Origin: Rhizobium giardinii bv. giardinii H152
GTDB taxonomy: Bacteria > Pseudomonadota > Alphaproteobacteria > Rhizobiales > Rhizobiaceae
NCBI RefSeq assembly: GCF_000379605.1
Contig: NZ_KB902735.1
Span: 62,001 to 126,000 of the forward strand
DNA length: 64,000 nucleotides
Direction of reading: 5' to 3'
A program made the position numbers and the translations under genes. This document shows positions 17,712 to 26,385 of this stretch, in pieces (within the stretch, counting starts at the first letter, position 1; the number at the start of each line of letters is the position of its first letter). A model generated the notes under the pieces. That model was not told where the DNA came from, did not search any database, and saw only the letters and a program-made list of their open reading frames with translations.

Positions 17712-17960
17712 TTAGTCAGTGGCGCGCTTCCTGTAGTGGGACACGCGATCCTCCGTGACAGTGACGCTGAGGAGGTATTCGTTCATGGCAATGTGGTTGT
17801 CGACCCGCTCCATAATGGTGCCGATGGCCTCGGTCGCGGGGAAGGTCCACGTTTTGCGGGTCTGGTACAGTTTGTAGAGCTGCGAGCCGTCCTGCGGGTT
17901 CAGGCCGTCCTCGTCGCGGTTCATGATATCGGCGGTAACGACGTAATTCTTTTCGGTCAT
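17712..17960 (-). CDS. Small partner protein of unknown function
   Basis: An 82-residue soluble protein (MTEKNYVVTADIMNRDEDGL and onward, ending in HYRKRATD) preceded by GAGGAG at good spacing. Predicted strands alternate with charged loops; there is no signal peptide and no cysteine. Its stop lies inside the open region that precedes the nuclease-motif gene, on the same strand, so the two are almost certainly cotranscribed and translationally linked. The family is unknown to me. It could be a regulatory or structural partner of the larger protein. Confidence 0.6.
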   Translation of the reverse strand: MTEKNYVVTADIMNRDEDGLNPQDGSQLYKLYQTRKTWTFPATEAIGTIMERVDNHIAMNEYLLSVTVTEDRVSHYRKRATD

Positions 17961-18119
17961 GTCTGCTCCTCGATTTCAGCGCTCCAAAGTAGCAGATTCG
18001 GCCAAATTCAATCCAGTCGGGATCCACCGCCCACGCAAAAGACGGGTTGAGCTGCCCTCCCGCGATGGCTATGTGGTGCATCTCAAGCGAACCTCGCAAG
18101 CAACAAGGCGTATCCAGGC

Positions 18120-19070
18120 ATGATCCCAGAATTCCTCGTCACCCATTCCGGTGGCTTCCATGCCGACGAACTGTTGTCGAGCGTCGTCCTTACCCGGCTT
18201 TTCCCGCAGGCGCGCATCACCCGCAGCCGGGCGCCGGAATGGCTCGCACCCGGTCCGGACCGCATCATCTACGATGTCGGCGGCGCCTATGATCCTGATG
18301 CCCGCATCTTCGATCATCACCAGCGCGGTGCGCCGCTGCGCGACGACGGCCAGCCCTACAGTTCGTTCGGATTGATCTGGAAGCACTTTGGCCGCGACTA
18401 TCTCGCCGCTTCCGGCGTTCCGCAAGCGCATGTCGAGACGATCCATGGCTCTTTCGATACGAGCTTCGTGCTGCCGGTCGATCTGGTGGACAACGGGGCG
18501 CTCAGCCCCGCCGTTGCCGGAAAGCTGGCGGGGCTCACCTTGCCTGCGCTGCTGGAAACCCTGAAGCCCGTTTTCGACGAGACCGATCCTGAAGCCGACG
18601 ATCGTGCTTTCCACGCGGCATTGGCCGCAGCCCGCAGTTTTGTCGAGGCAAGGATCGCCCAAAGTGCTGCCAAGCTGCGGGCCGAGGCGCTGGTGAACCA
18701 GGCCATCGTCGATGCGGGCGAAGCGCGTATCCTGGAACTGCCGATGGGAATGCCGTTCCGTCCCGCCATCGTCAAGGCGGGCGCCGATCACCTGCTGTTC
18801 GTCGTCCATCCGCGCGACAGGGATTGGTGCCTGACCACCATCCGCCGCGCCGACGAAGGCTTTGAGGTGCGGGCCGATCTGCCGGCCGCCTGGGCCGGGT
18901 TGACCAATGGTGATCTGGAGGCAGCCTGCGGGGTGAAGGGGGCGAGCTTCTGCCATAACGGCCGCTTCGTTGCCGCCGCCCGAACCCGCGAGGCTGCTCT
19001 TGCGATGGCCGAACTGGCGGTGAACGAGGCTGTTTCGGCTGGTTCCGCTGCCGCGGCGGCGGCCGAATAA
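18120..19070 (+). CDS. MYG1 family protein
   Basis: A 316-residue member of the MYG1 (UPF0160) family, related to DHH phosphoesterases. Metal-binding motifs are THSGGFHADELLSS at the N-terminus, YDVGGAYDP and FDHHQRG. The C-terminal half has VHPRDRDWCLTTIRR and ASFCHNGRFVAAA, both conserved in the family. The eukaryotic homologue is a 3'-5' RNA exonuclease; the bacterial role is not established. The start at 18120 has a weak ribosome binding site but begins exactly at the conserved N-terminus. It stands alone. Confidence 0.88.
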   Translation: MIPEFLVTHSGGFHADELLSSVVLTRLFPQARITRSRAPEWLAPGPDRIIYDVGGAYDPDARIFDHHQRGAPLRDDGQPYSSFGLIWKHFGRDYLAASGVPQAHVETIHGSFDTSFVLPVDLVDNGALSPAVAGKLAGLTLPALLETLKPVFDETDPEADDRAFHAALAAARSFVEARIAQSAAKLRAEALVNQAIVDAGEARILELPMGMPFRPAIVKAGADHLLFVVHPRDRDWCLTTIRRADEGFEVRADLPAAWAGLTNGDLEAACGVKGASFCHNGRFVAAARTREAALAMAELAVNEAVSAGSAAAAAAE

Positions 19071-19092
19071 CGAGTGCCGGCAAGCGCCGCGG

Positions 19093-19905
19093 CTACTTCG
19101 CCTCCGCCACCGGCGCCGCGCCATCCGTCGTCAGCGCAAACTGCTTCATCTCCTGCGGCGTCAGATAGTAGAGCCGGTCCGGCGGCGTCTCGAGTGCGTG
19201 CAGCCAGACACCGGACTTGACGCCCATTTGCTCCAGATGGCGGCTGACGTCGGCGGTCATCTTTTGCGCGTCGGACATGGCGCGTTCGGCAGAGAGCTTT
19301 TCCGTCGAGCCGTTGAAGATCTGGTGGACGCCGACGACGGCGCCCTTGTCGGCCTCGCGCGTCACGCCGCCGGCCATGATGATCGGGCAGGAGGAGGCGC
19401 AGAGCGCGCCGCTGGCGACCTTGGTGCCGAGCTTCTTCTCGCGGATCAGTTTCGAGATGGCGAGCGCATCGCCGACGGCGCCGCCGGGTGAATCGAGCAG
19501 CACGGTCTTCACATATTCGCCGCGCGCCGCGATCTCCTCGGCGAACCGACCGGCAGCGCCCGGGTCGATCGAACCCTGTGCTGCGAGGATGCCGCCCGGC
19601 TGAAGCTCGAAGCGGATCGGCTGCTTGAGCGTCTGCGGGTCGGCGGTGACGTCGGATGGCGCATTCTGCGGCTCGCCATCGGTCAGCGCCGGCGGCAGCA
19701 CGGGCGCGGCTTCCGGCTGCATCGGGTCGAAGCCGGGGAGGTCCCGGTTGGCGGCGCTGAGCTCGTTCCAGTCGATGATGATGAAGACCACGGTGGTGGC
19801 GAGCAGCGCCTGGAAGGCATGGCGCATCAGCGTGCCGTCATCGGCGGAAAGCAGATAGGTCTTCAGCCGCTGGCCAAACCCTTCCAGCTGCGCGCGGGCG
19901 GTCAT
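19093..19905 (-). CDS. Membrane-anchored ClpP-like protein (COG3904-type)
   Basis: A 270-residue protein with one N-terminal transmembrane segment (about residues 30-46) after a short basic cytoplasmic part, then a low-complexity Pro/Ala linker, then a ClpP/crotonase-like domain. Recognisable blocks are VLLDSPGGAVGDALAISKLI, which resembles the oxyanion strand, and SGALCASSCPIIMAGG, where the serine nucleophile is expected. The basic-aspartate helix of true ClpP is not evident. The domain probably faces the periplasm. Its start lies 13 bp after the stop of the coiled-coil membrane protein, so both belong to one operon. Confidence 0.75.
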   Translation of the reverse strand: MTARAQLEGFGQRLKTYLLSADDGTLMRHAFQALLATTVVFIIIDWNELSAANRDLPGFDPMQPEAAPVLPPALTDGEPQNAPSDVTADPQTLKQPIRFELQPGGILAAQGSIDPGAAGRFAEEIAARGEYVKTVLLDSPGGAVGDALAISKLIREKKLGTKVASGALCASSCPIIMAGGVTREADKGAVVGVHQIFNGSTEKLSAERAMSDAQKMTADVSRHLEQMGVKSGVWLHALETPPDRLYYLTPQEMKQFALTTDGAAPVAEAK

Positions 19906-19918
19906 GGTCGGGGTCCCT

Positions 19919-21199
19919 TCATTTGCGAGGGCCCTTGCCGGAGAGGTCGAAGCTGGCGATGTTGGACTGCTCCTTCGCCTCGGCCTCGGCAAGCGCGGCA
20001 TCGATATCGACGCCGCTTGACTGCAAGGCCCTCTGCACCTGCAGCGCCTCCAGCAGCTCGGCCGCGGTGATGCGCTCGGCAAAGGGCAGCTTCTGCTCCT
20101 GCCGCCGCAACGCGCCGTGGGCGATCGACAGCATGAAGACGAGGACGGCGGGCAAGAGATCGATGGCGATAGCGCCGGCCCAGCTCGGAATGAAATCCGA
20201 GGCATAACGCAGCACGGCGGCGGCCGACGAGAGCGGCACGAAGCGGCGTTCGCCGACCGGCTCGCGCGTCAGGATCTGGTCGGCGGCTTCCGACAGGACT
20301 TTCGACTGGGCGGCAACCGAGGTGCGGATGGTTTCCATCACCTGGTCCTGCCGGTTGGCGAGATCGGCCTCGGCGCCGCTGGCGACCGGGGCGATGAAGC
20401 CGAGCGACAGGTCTTCCGCTGCCCGCTTGACGGAGGCGGCGATCGAGGTCTGCTCCAGCGAGGTGATGGTGCCGGTCAATGCCACGGCTTCGGCCGCGAA
20501 CTGCTCGGCGCGCGGATCGATCGCGCCGGGTGCCGAAACCAGCGTGCGCATGGTGGCAAGATGGGCGCGCCCTTCGTCGAACAGCGAGGTGACGCGTTCG
20601 CGCGAGGCGGTGATGCCGGTTTCGAGCTCCTTCAGCTGCGCCGCCATCTGCCCGAGCAGCTGGACGACGCTGCCGGCGCCGGTCGTGCCGGTCAGCGCGC
20701 CGCTTTCCCGCTCCTGGTCCGACAGGCGCTGGAAGCGCTCGGAGGTGCGCTGGATGTCGGGAAGCAGGCTCTGGGCGGCAAGGGCATTCTGGTGCGCCCT
20801 GTCGAGATCGGCGGTGTAGTCCTCGACCGTTTCGGCGAGATGCTGTTCGAGCGCCGCGGAGCCGGCAAGCGCGGCGGCGTTCAGCCAGCTCGCCATGGCG
20901 ATGATCATCACGCAGCCGAGCGCCATGATGCCGAGCATTGCGGTGCGCGCCGAGGCGCCGGTGACATGCGGGTAGAACCGCGCCATATAGGTCCAGAAGG
21001 CGTAGATGGCGACGGAGACGGCGCTGGAATAGATCAGCGCCGCGAAGAAGACGGCAGTCGCCGAACCATCGAGAATGGAGCGAACCCCGAGATAGGTGTA
21101 GACACCCGACGCCAGCGCCAGAACGGCCAGCGCAAAGCGCGTCATGGTTTCGACGGAATCGATGCCGTCCTGCAAGCGATGAGATGCGCCAAGTGCCAT
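19919..21199 (-). CDS. Membrane protein with a central coiled coil
   Basis: A 426-residue protein of unknown family. Three N-terminal transmembrane helices (about residues 19-38, 48-68 and 85-105) are followed by a long, Ala/Glu/Gln-rich helical region of some 230 residues, then one more membrane helix near 350-370 (AIDLLPAVLVFMLSIAHGAL), and a charged cytoplasmic tail. This topology resembles sensor-like or scaffold membrane proteins. The gene lies directly upstream of the ClpP-like gene, which suggests that the two act together, perhaps as a membrane protease and its partner. The start at 21199 follows GGAGAAAC. Confidence 0.65.
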   Translation of the reverse strand: MALGASHRLQDGIDSVETMTRFALAVLALASGVYTYLGVRSILDGSATAVFFAALIYSSAVSVAIYAFWTYMARFYPHVTGASARTAMLGIMALGCVMIIAMASWLNAAALAGSAALEQHLAETVEDYTADLDRAHQNALAAQSLLPDIQRTSERFQRLSDQERESGALTGTTGAGSVVQLLGQMAAQLKELETGITASRERVTSLFDEGRAHLATMRTLVSAPGAIDPRAEQFAAEAVALTGTITSLEQTSIAASVKRAAEDLSLGFIAPVASGAEADLANRQDQVMETIRTSVAAQSKVLSEAADQILTREPVGERRFVPLSSAAAVLRYASDFIPSWAGAIAIDLLPAVLVFMLSIAHGALRRQEQKLPFAERITAAELLEALQVQRALQSSGVDIDAALAEAEAKEQSNIASFDLSGKGPRK

Positions 21200-21293
21200 G
21201 GAGTTTCTCCGGCTGGTTTGGCCTAACAAACCCTTAAAATACCGGCGAAATCAAGGCTGGAGCCGCGTCTCCCCCGGCACCCCGGGCTGGCGA

Positions 21294-21800
21294 TCAGGCT
21301 GGCAGCGCCGCGTTGCCTGGCCGGCGATGAATCGTCCACGCCTGCAGACAGATGCCGATCAGGAAGATCACCGCCCAGATCGCCGTAACGGTCTGAACCG
21401 GCGCCGATTCCGGTCCGCTGCCGATCGGGTTTGCCGGCGGCACGCGCGACAGTGTCTCGTTGATCGCCGGCACCAGCAGCAGGAAGAAGGTGAACGACAT
21501 CGACAGCGCCTGCAGATAGCGGTTGAGGCGGCCGAACCAGCCGAGCCTGGCGATGATCAGCGAGAAGACGACGGAGAGGATCGCAAGGATGCCGATCGCA
21601 TGCCCGGCATTGAAGCCGCCTGTGCTCGACAGCCCGAAGGAGGTGAGGGCCGAAAGCACCAGCGTGATGACATAGATCCGCCCGGAATCGGTTTTCGGGC
21701 GGATCGCCCCGTATTTGGAAAAGCCATAGAGGCCGGCGACAACAGGCACGACGCTGATGACGGTATGGATGATGCCGAGAGTGGACAAGGGATTGGCCAT
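21294..21800 (-). CDS. Integral membrane protein, four to five helices
   Basis: A 168-residue hydrophobic protein with four or five predicted helices, starting with MANPLSTLGIIHTVISVVPV. Segments GRIYVITLVLSALTSFGLSS and AIGILAILSVVFSLIIARLG are membrane spans. It lacks cofactor motifs. It resembles small uncharacterised membrane proteins common in rhizobia. It lies 94 bp upstream of the coiled-coil membrane gene on the same strand and may be part of that unit. The start at 21800 follows AGGAAT. Confidence 0.65.
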   Translation of the reverse strand: MANPLSTLGIIHTVISVVPVVAGLYGFSKYGAIRPKTDSGRIYVITLVLSALTSFGLSSTGGFNAGHAIGILAILSVVFSLIIARLGWFGRLNRYLQALSMSFTFFLLLVPAINETLSRVPPANPIGSGPESAPVQTVTAIWAVIFLIGICLQAWTIHRRPGNAALPA

Positions 21801-22303
21801 GGAAATTCCTCTTGCGCGATTGAACGATCTTCGTACGCTGAATGAAATATGCAGACCTGAAAACGCCTGGCGCCGGGATATCGCGCATCGAAGCGCTGCC
21901 AGCCGGGCCGCATAGAACTTATACGGCCCAGGCGTTTGCGCAATCGAAATTAAGGCACTACCCGCGCAAATTGGTCGTGCGCCGGCCATGGTTTCCGACC
22001 AGCTTCGCGGCAGACCGAAGGACACCGTGACGAGCGCCGCCTTCACCCATTGCCGGTCGGCCGGCGAAAGCGGCAGGATCGGTCGCGGCAGGTCGAAGTT
22101 GCTGAGGTCGGTCGGTTGCGTTCCGGTGCGATGGCGCGGCATGGAACAATCAAGCGCGAGAAGTATTTTCCATGCCTGTAGCGAAATTTGGCATGGCGGC
22201 GGTTGCCTGTTTCAGCGGTGGTCCCTATGTTCCGCCTCACCGATTTCTTTCATGAATTCCAACCCGGCTTTCATGGACCCCGCCACGAAGAGGAGATACC
22301 ATC
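21801..22303. other. Intergenic stretch, sodB promoter side
   Basis: About 0.5 kb without a supportable gene. On the minus strand 22142 to about 21990 has a weakly protein-like frame (MPRHRTGTQPTDLSNFDLPR) without a ribosome binding site or recognised family, so I do not call it. The last 150 bp must contain the sodB promoter; no clear -35/-10 pair or Fur box was identified. Confidence 0.4.
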
Positions 22304-22903
22304 ATGGCTTTCGAATTGCCGAACCTGCCTTACGACTACGACGCGCTTGCGCCGTACATGTCGCGCGAAACGCTCGAATATCACCACGACAAGCACCACC
22401 TCGCTTACGTGACCAACGGCAACAAGCTTGCCGAGGAAGCCGGTCTCTCCGGTCTGTCGCTGGAAGAAATCGTCAAGAAGTCCTACGGCACCAACCAGCC
22501 GCTGTTCAACAATGCCGGGCAGCACTACAACCACGTGCATTTCTGGAAATGGATGAAGAAGGGCGGCGGCGGCACCGCGCTTCCGGCCAAGCTCGACGCG
22601 GCCATCAAGTCCGATCTCGGCGGCTACGACAAGTTCCGCGCCGATTTCATCGCAGCCGGCACCGGCCAGTTCGGCTCGGGCTGGGCCTGGCTCTCGGTCA
22701 AGAACGGCAAGCTTGAAATCTCCAAGACCCCGAACGGCGAAAACCCGCTGGTCCATGGCGCGTCGCCGATCCTCGGCGTCGATGTCTGGGAACATTCCTA
22801 CTACATCGATTACCGCAACGCCCGTCCGAAGTACCTCGAAGCCTTCGTCGACAGCCTGATCAACTGGGACTACGTGCTCGAGCTCTACGAAGCCGCCGCA
22901 TAA
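22304..22903 (+). CDS. sodB: Superoxide dismutase, Fe/Mn type
   Basis: A 199-residue cytoplasmic superoxide dismutase. The four metal ligands are His27 (LEYHHDKHH), His77 (HYNHVHFWKWM), Asp160 and His164 (VDVWEHSYY). Gly-rich GTGQFGSGWAWL is the active-site segment. Length and sequence fit the single rhizobial SodB, which can work with iron or manganese. It converts superoxide into hydrogen peroxide and oxygen. The start follows AGAGGAGATACC. It is monocistronic, ending in a strong terminator at 22927. Confidence 0.95.
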   Translation: MAFELPNLPYDYDALAPYMSRETLEYHHDKHHLAYVTNGNKLAEEAGLSGLSLEEIVKKSYGTNQPLFNNAGQHYNHVHFWKWMKKGGGGTALPAKLDAAIKSDLGGYDKFRADFIAAGTGQFGSGWAWLSVKNGKLEISKTPNGENPLVHGASPILGVDVWEHSYYIDYRNARPKYLEAFVDSLINWDYVLELYEAAA

Positions 22904-22926
22904 GTTTTCCGGTTACAACGGACACG

Positions 22927-22954
22927 AAACCCGGCAGCGATGCCGGGTTTTTTT
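22927..22954 (+). terminator. Intrinsic terminator of sodB
   Basis: AAACCCGGCA (22927-22936) and TGCCGGGTTT (22941-22950) form a 10-bp stem with a GCGA loop, followed directly by TTTT. This is a canonical Rho-independent terminator, 23 bp after the sodB stop codon. Confidence 0.9.
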
Positions 22955-22993
22955 GTACGGCGCTGCACATCTTCTACGCCACGCTCCTTTGCA

Positions 22994-23104
22994 CCTCACC
23001 CTGACCCTCTCCCCGCAGGCGGGGAGAGGGGATGACGGAGGATGCCGCTTGTTCCTTCTCCCCGTCAAAACGGGGAGAAGGTGCCCGGCAGGGCGGATGA
23101 GGGG
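22994..23104. repeat. RIME-like intergenic mosaic repeat (copy 1)
   Basis: Two GC-rich hairpins in tandem, around CTCTCCCCGCAGGCGGGGAG and CTTCTCCCCGTCAAAACGGG, with the boundary words CCTCACCCTGACC on the left and CCCGGCAGGGCGGATGAGGGG on the right in two parts. The same words recur at 31.8, 32.8 and 49.0 kb. This is the pattern of rhizobial intergenic mosaic elements. It lies between the sodB terminator and a convergent hydrolase gene. Confidence 0.75.
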
Positions 23105-23175
23105 CAGCGACAATGAGCGACAATGATTGTGTGTTTAGGCAGCAAGGCCGCCTTAAACACTGTGACGAGGCTTCA

Positions 23176-23724
23176 TCAGCGGCGCGGCGCCGCAAGCCCG
23201 GTGGCGAACGCCGTCAGAAGGTTCATGCCATGCGGCCAGTCGCCGAGCCCGCTTTGACCGTTGACGTGGCCGGCCGCGCCGATATCGACGAGGCCGCTCC
23301 CCCACGCCTCGGCCCGTTCTCTCGCATAGCGCGGGGTACCAAATGGATCGTTGCTGCTGGCAACGATCAACGACGGCATGCGCAACGGACCGGCGGGCGG
23401 ATCGATGAAGTCGCATGCCTCCTGCGGGAAGGCTTGCGTGCGGGGATCGGGAACCGCGACCAGAAACGCTCCGGCGACGGGCAGAGCCGATGCCTGCTGC
23501 CAGTGCGCGACGAGCAGGCAGGCGAGACTGTGCGCCACCAGCAAGGGCGGGGCCGGCGACAGCTCGACCTCGCGCTCCAGCGCAGCGATCCAGTCGTTGC
23601 GGTCCGGACGGTCCCAGTCCGATGGCCGGAAGCGCCGCATCCGCGGATGCGTCTTTTCCCAATGCGTTTGCCAATGGCTTTCGCCCGATCCGCCGATTCC
23701 CGGCAGGATGATGATGTCCGTCAT
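23176..23724 (-). CDS. RBBP9/YdeN family alpha/beta hydrolase
   Basis: A 182-residue serine hydrolase of the RBBP9-YdeN family. The catalytic triad is visible: Ser66 in VAHSLAC, Asp126 in SSNDPFGTP and His153 in AAGHVNGQSG. The N-terminal PGIGGSGESHWQTHWE is the family signature. The natural substrate is unknown. The start at 23724 follows GGAGAGAC. The gene is divergent from an Lrp-type regulator, with 111 bp between starts, which may control it. Confidence 0.88.
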   Translation of the reverse strand: MTDIIILPGIGGSGESHWQTHWEKTHPRMRRFRPSDWDRPDRNDWIAALEREVELSPAPPLLVAHSLACLLVAHWQQASALPVAGAFLVAVPDPRTQAFPQEACDFIDPPAGPLRMPSLIVASSNDPFGTPRYARERAEAWGSGLVDIGAAGHVNGQSGLGDWPHGMNLLTAFATGLAAPRR

Positions 23725-23835
23725 GGTCTCTCCGTGAAATGTCTGCGATTTTGCGAGGATGATGGACACGCGGCCGGTTTTGAATGAGAACTCATCGGAA
23801 AACGCTGCCGATTGCCGATGGATTGAAGGTGAAAC

Positions 23836-24312
23836 ATGGGAACTGCCGAAACGGACCGGTCCGGGCTCGATCCGACCGATATCGCCATCATCGAAGTGAT
23901 GCAGGAAAACGGGCGCATCGCGATTTCGGAACTGGGGCGCCGGGTCGGGCTCTCCCAGCCCGCGACATCGGAGCGGGTCAAGCGGCTGGAGGAGAAGGGC
24001 ATCATCTGCGGCTACGCGGCGCGCATCGACGCTGCGGCGCTCGGGCTCGGGATGATGGCGGTCGTTCGCCTGCGCACGACGCATGAGCATATCCGCGCCT
24101 GCCTCAAGCTGTTTTCCGAAATGCCGCACGTCATGGAGGTTCTGCGCCTCACCGGCGAGGATTGCTTTCTCCTGAAGGTGCTGGTTCCGACGCCGGGGGA
24201 ACTGGAGACGATCGTCGACACGATCGCCCGATACGGAGCGGTGACGACGTCGCTTGTCCTGCGCAGCGAACCGCCGAAAGCGATCGGCCGCGCCTTGCTG
24301 CAAAGGCTTTGA
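23836..24312 (+). CDS. Lrp/AsnC family transcriptional regulator
   Basis: A 158-residue regulator of normal Lrp length. Residues 12-55 form the helix-turn-helix (IIEVMQENGRIAISELGRRV and QPATSERVKRLEEKGI). The rest is the RAM ligand-binding domain, ending with TTSLVLRSEPPK. These proteins form octamers and respond to amino acids. It is divergent from the RBBP9-like hydrolase and may regulate it. No operator could be placed with confidence in the short intergenic space. Confidence 0.88.
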   Translation: MGTAETDRSGLDPTDIAIIEVMQENGRIAISELGRRVGLSQPATSERVKRLEEKGIICGYAARIDAAALGLGMMAVVRLRTTHEHIRACLKLFSEMPHVMEVLRLTGEDCFLLKVLVPTPGELETIVDTIARYGAVTTSLVLRSEPPKAIGRALLQRL

Positions 24313-24542
24313 GACGAGCCACGCATTTCAGCGCGGGTATTGACCGAGCACGAGAGGCGCCTTTCAGAACCGCTCCGACCCGAGCGCAGCAAGGGCTTGC
24401 ATTGCGGCTTGGCAGCCTATACACGTAATAAGTGCAAACTTTTGATGCGGTGCAGCGACGAAGTTGCTTGACGCGGCAGGCTTTTGGCAGTTCCATCGCA
24501 ACTGATCTGCTGGACCAACCAGTGGGTCAGTTGGAGACGCCG

Positions 24543-25271
24543 ATGGAAGGCAGCCCAATACTCACCCAGATGCCGAAGGTCGGGCAGAGCCTGGATCGAC
24601 GCACGACGCGCGACGTCATCGTCGAGAAGCTGATGGTGCTGATCGCCACCAACATGCTGCGCCCCGGCGACGTGCTGCCCGGCGAGCGCGAACTCGCCAA
24701 TGTGCTTCATGTCAGCAGGGAGACGGTGCGCGGCGCCATCCAGACGCTTGCCGCGCGCGGCATCGTCGAGGTGTCCCAGGGCAGCCGCACGCGCGTCTGC
24801 AACGTCGATCTCAGCCATCTCACCGTTACCATCGCTTCGCCGAGCGCCATCGACAGCTACGATCTCGAGGACGTTCACGCGGCCCGGCTGCATATCGAGC
24901 TGAAGGTCGTCGGCGATGCGGCCGAGAGGGTTGGCGACGACACGATGAGCAAGCTCAGGAGCCTGCTCGACGCGCAGAAGCTCTGTGGCGACGACGCCAT
25001 GCGCTTCCTGATCTGTGACCGCGAATTCCATGTGGCGATCTACCGGGCCTGCGGCAATCCGCTGCTCTCCGATTTCGTCACCGATCTCTACACCTACATG
25101 ATGAACTACCGGCGCAGCGCCATGTCACGGCCGGGCGCCATAGACGCGAGTTACGACGACCACGTCGAGATCGTCGAGGCGCTTGCCCGGCGTGACCGGG
25201 AAGCGGTGGTTGCCGCATTTCGCCAGCACCTCACCCGGATCTACGACACGACGAAGGAACTGCTGACCTGA
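24543..25271 (+). CDS. FadR/GntR family regulator of the denD operon
   Basis: A 242-residue GntR regulator of the FadR group. The winged helix spans residues 25-85 with LRPGDVLPGERELANVLHVS and SRETVRGAIQTLAARGIVEV. The C-terminal FCD domain carries the Asp and His metal ligands in CDREFHVAIYRACGNPLL and YDDHVEIVEAL. The start at 24543 follows TTGGAG; an in-frame ATG at 24432 is possible but lacks a site. It heads a co-oriented series with denD, an SDR and an ABC importer. A partially symmetric element around 24512-24535 (CTGGACCAACCAGTGGGTCA) may be its operator. It is a probable sugar-acid-responsive repressor. Confidence 0.85.
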   Translation: MEGSPILTQMPKVGQSLDRRTTRDVIVEKLMVLIATNMLRPGDVLPGERELANVLHVSRETVRGAIQTLAARGIVEVSQGSRTRVCNVDLSHLTVTIASPSAIDSYDLEDVHAARLHIELKVVGDAAERVGDDTMSKLRSLLDAQKLCGDDAMRFLICDREFHVAIYRACGNPLLSDFVTDLYTYMMNYRRSAMSRPGAIDASYDDHVEIVEALARRDREAVVAAFRQHLTRIYDTTKELLT

Positions 25272-25400
25272 GGGAGCAATCGAGGGAAAAGAACAACAGC
25301 GGGACGGCCGGCTGATCCGGCTGTGCAGTGATTTCAAAAGGCAGCGTCCTTTGCGCGTACGCGTGGCGCTGGCGGGCGGCTGACAGGGAGATTGCCGAGA

Positions 25401-26384
25401 ATGCATGTCATGGTGATTGGCGCGGCTGGAATGATCGGCCGCAAGCTGGTGGAGAAGTTCGCCCTTGAGGCAGGTGCACTGGGCTACGACATCGGCAAGC
25501 TGACGCTGGTGGACGTCATCGAGCCGCCGGTGCCGCCGTCGCTGTCGGCCATAGCGACGCCGCTTGCGCTTGATCTTTCCAAGGACGGCGCCGCCGAGAA
25601 ACTCGTCGCCTTGCGGCCCGGCGTGATCTTCCATCTCGCGGCGATCGTTTCCGGCGAGGCGGAGGCCGATTTCGACAAGGGCTACCAGGTCAACCTTGAC
25701 GGAACGCGGGCGCTCTTCGAGGCGATCCGCCATGAGGGGCTGCGGGAGCCCTACATTCCGCGCCTTATCTTCGCCTCGTCGATCGCCGTCTTCGGCCAGC
25801 CGTTCCCGGACAAGATCGGCGACACGTTCTTCACCACGCCGCTGACGAGCTACGGAACGCAGAAGGCGATCTGCGAACTGCTGCTGGCCGATTATTCGAG
25901 GCGCGATATTTTCGATGGCGTCGGCATCCGGCTGCCGACGATCTGCGTCCGCCCGGGCAAGCCCAACAAGGCGGCCTCCGGCTTCTTTTCCAATATTCTG
26001 CGCGAGCCGCTCGCCGGTCAGGAGGCGGTGTTGCCCGTCGACGAGGACGTGCGCCACTGGTTTGCCAGCCCGCGCTCGGCGGTTGGCTTCTTCGTTCATG
26101 CCGCACGGATGGATACGTCCTTGATCGGACCGCGCCGCAATCTGACCATGCCTGGCCTTTCGGCCCTCGTCGGCGAGGAGATCGAGGCTCTGCGACGCGT
26201 CGCCGGTGAGAAGGCGGTCAAGTTGATCCGCCGCAAGCCGGACCCGGTGATCCGCTCCATCGTCTCGGGCTGGCCGACCGATTTCGATGCGCGGCGCGCG
26301 TCCGAACTGGGGTTCAAGGCCGAAACCAACTTCGACGAGATCATCAGGATCCATATCGAAGACGAACTTGGAGGACAGATCTGA
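25401..26384 (+). CDS. denD: D-erythronate dehydrogenase
   Basis: A 327-residue extended short-chain dehydrogenase. The Rossmann motif is [16 protein letters not shown]. Catalytic Ser is in [12 protein letters not shown], and Tyr and Lys are in [36 protein letters not shown] is characteristic of DenD. The enzyme oxidises D-erythronate to 2-oxo-tetronate with NAD+, the entry step to the OtnI-OtnK-OtnC route whose genes lie at 32-40 kb. The start at 25401 is the ATG directly before the Rossmann fold. Its stop overlaps the spacing to the next gene by one base, so it is cotranscribed with the SDR. Confidence 0.85.
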   Translation: MHVMVIGAAGMIGRKLVEKFALEAGALGYDIGKLTLVDVIEPPVPPSLSAIATPLALDLSKDGAAEKLVALRPGVIFHLAAIVSGEAEADFDKGYQVNLDGTRALFEAIRHEGLREPYIPRLIFASSIAVFGQPFPDKIGDTFFTTPLTSYGTQKAICELLLADYSRRDIFDGVGIRLPTICVRPGKPNKAASGFFSNILREPLAGQEAVLPVDEDVRHWFASPRSAVGFFVHAARMDTSLIGPRRNLTMPGLSALVGEEIEALRRVAGEKAVKLIRRKPDPVIRSIVSGWPTDFDARRASELGFKAETNFDEIIRIHIEDELGGQI

Positions 26385-26385
26385 C

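Noticed and set aside
21990..22142. Minus-strand gene starting MPRHRTGTQPTDLSNF
   Set aside because: The start is protein-like but has no ribosome binding site, the frame loses this character after about 50 codons, and the next true gene start at 21800 has its own site.
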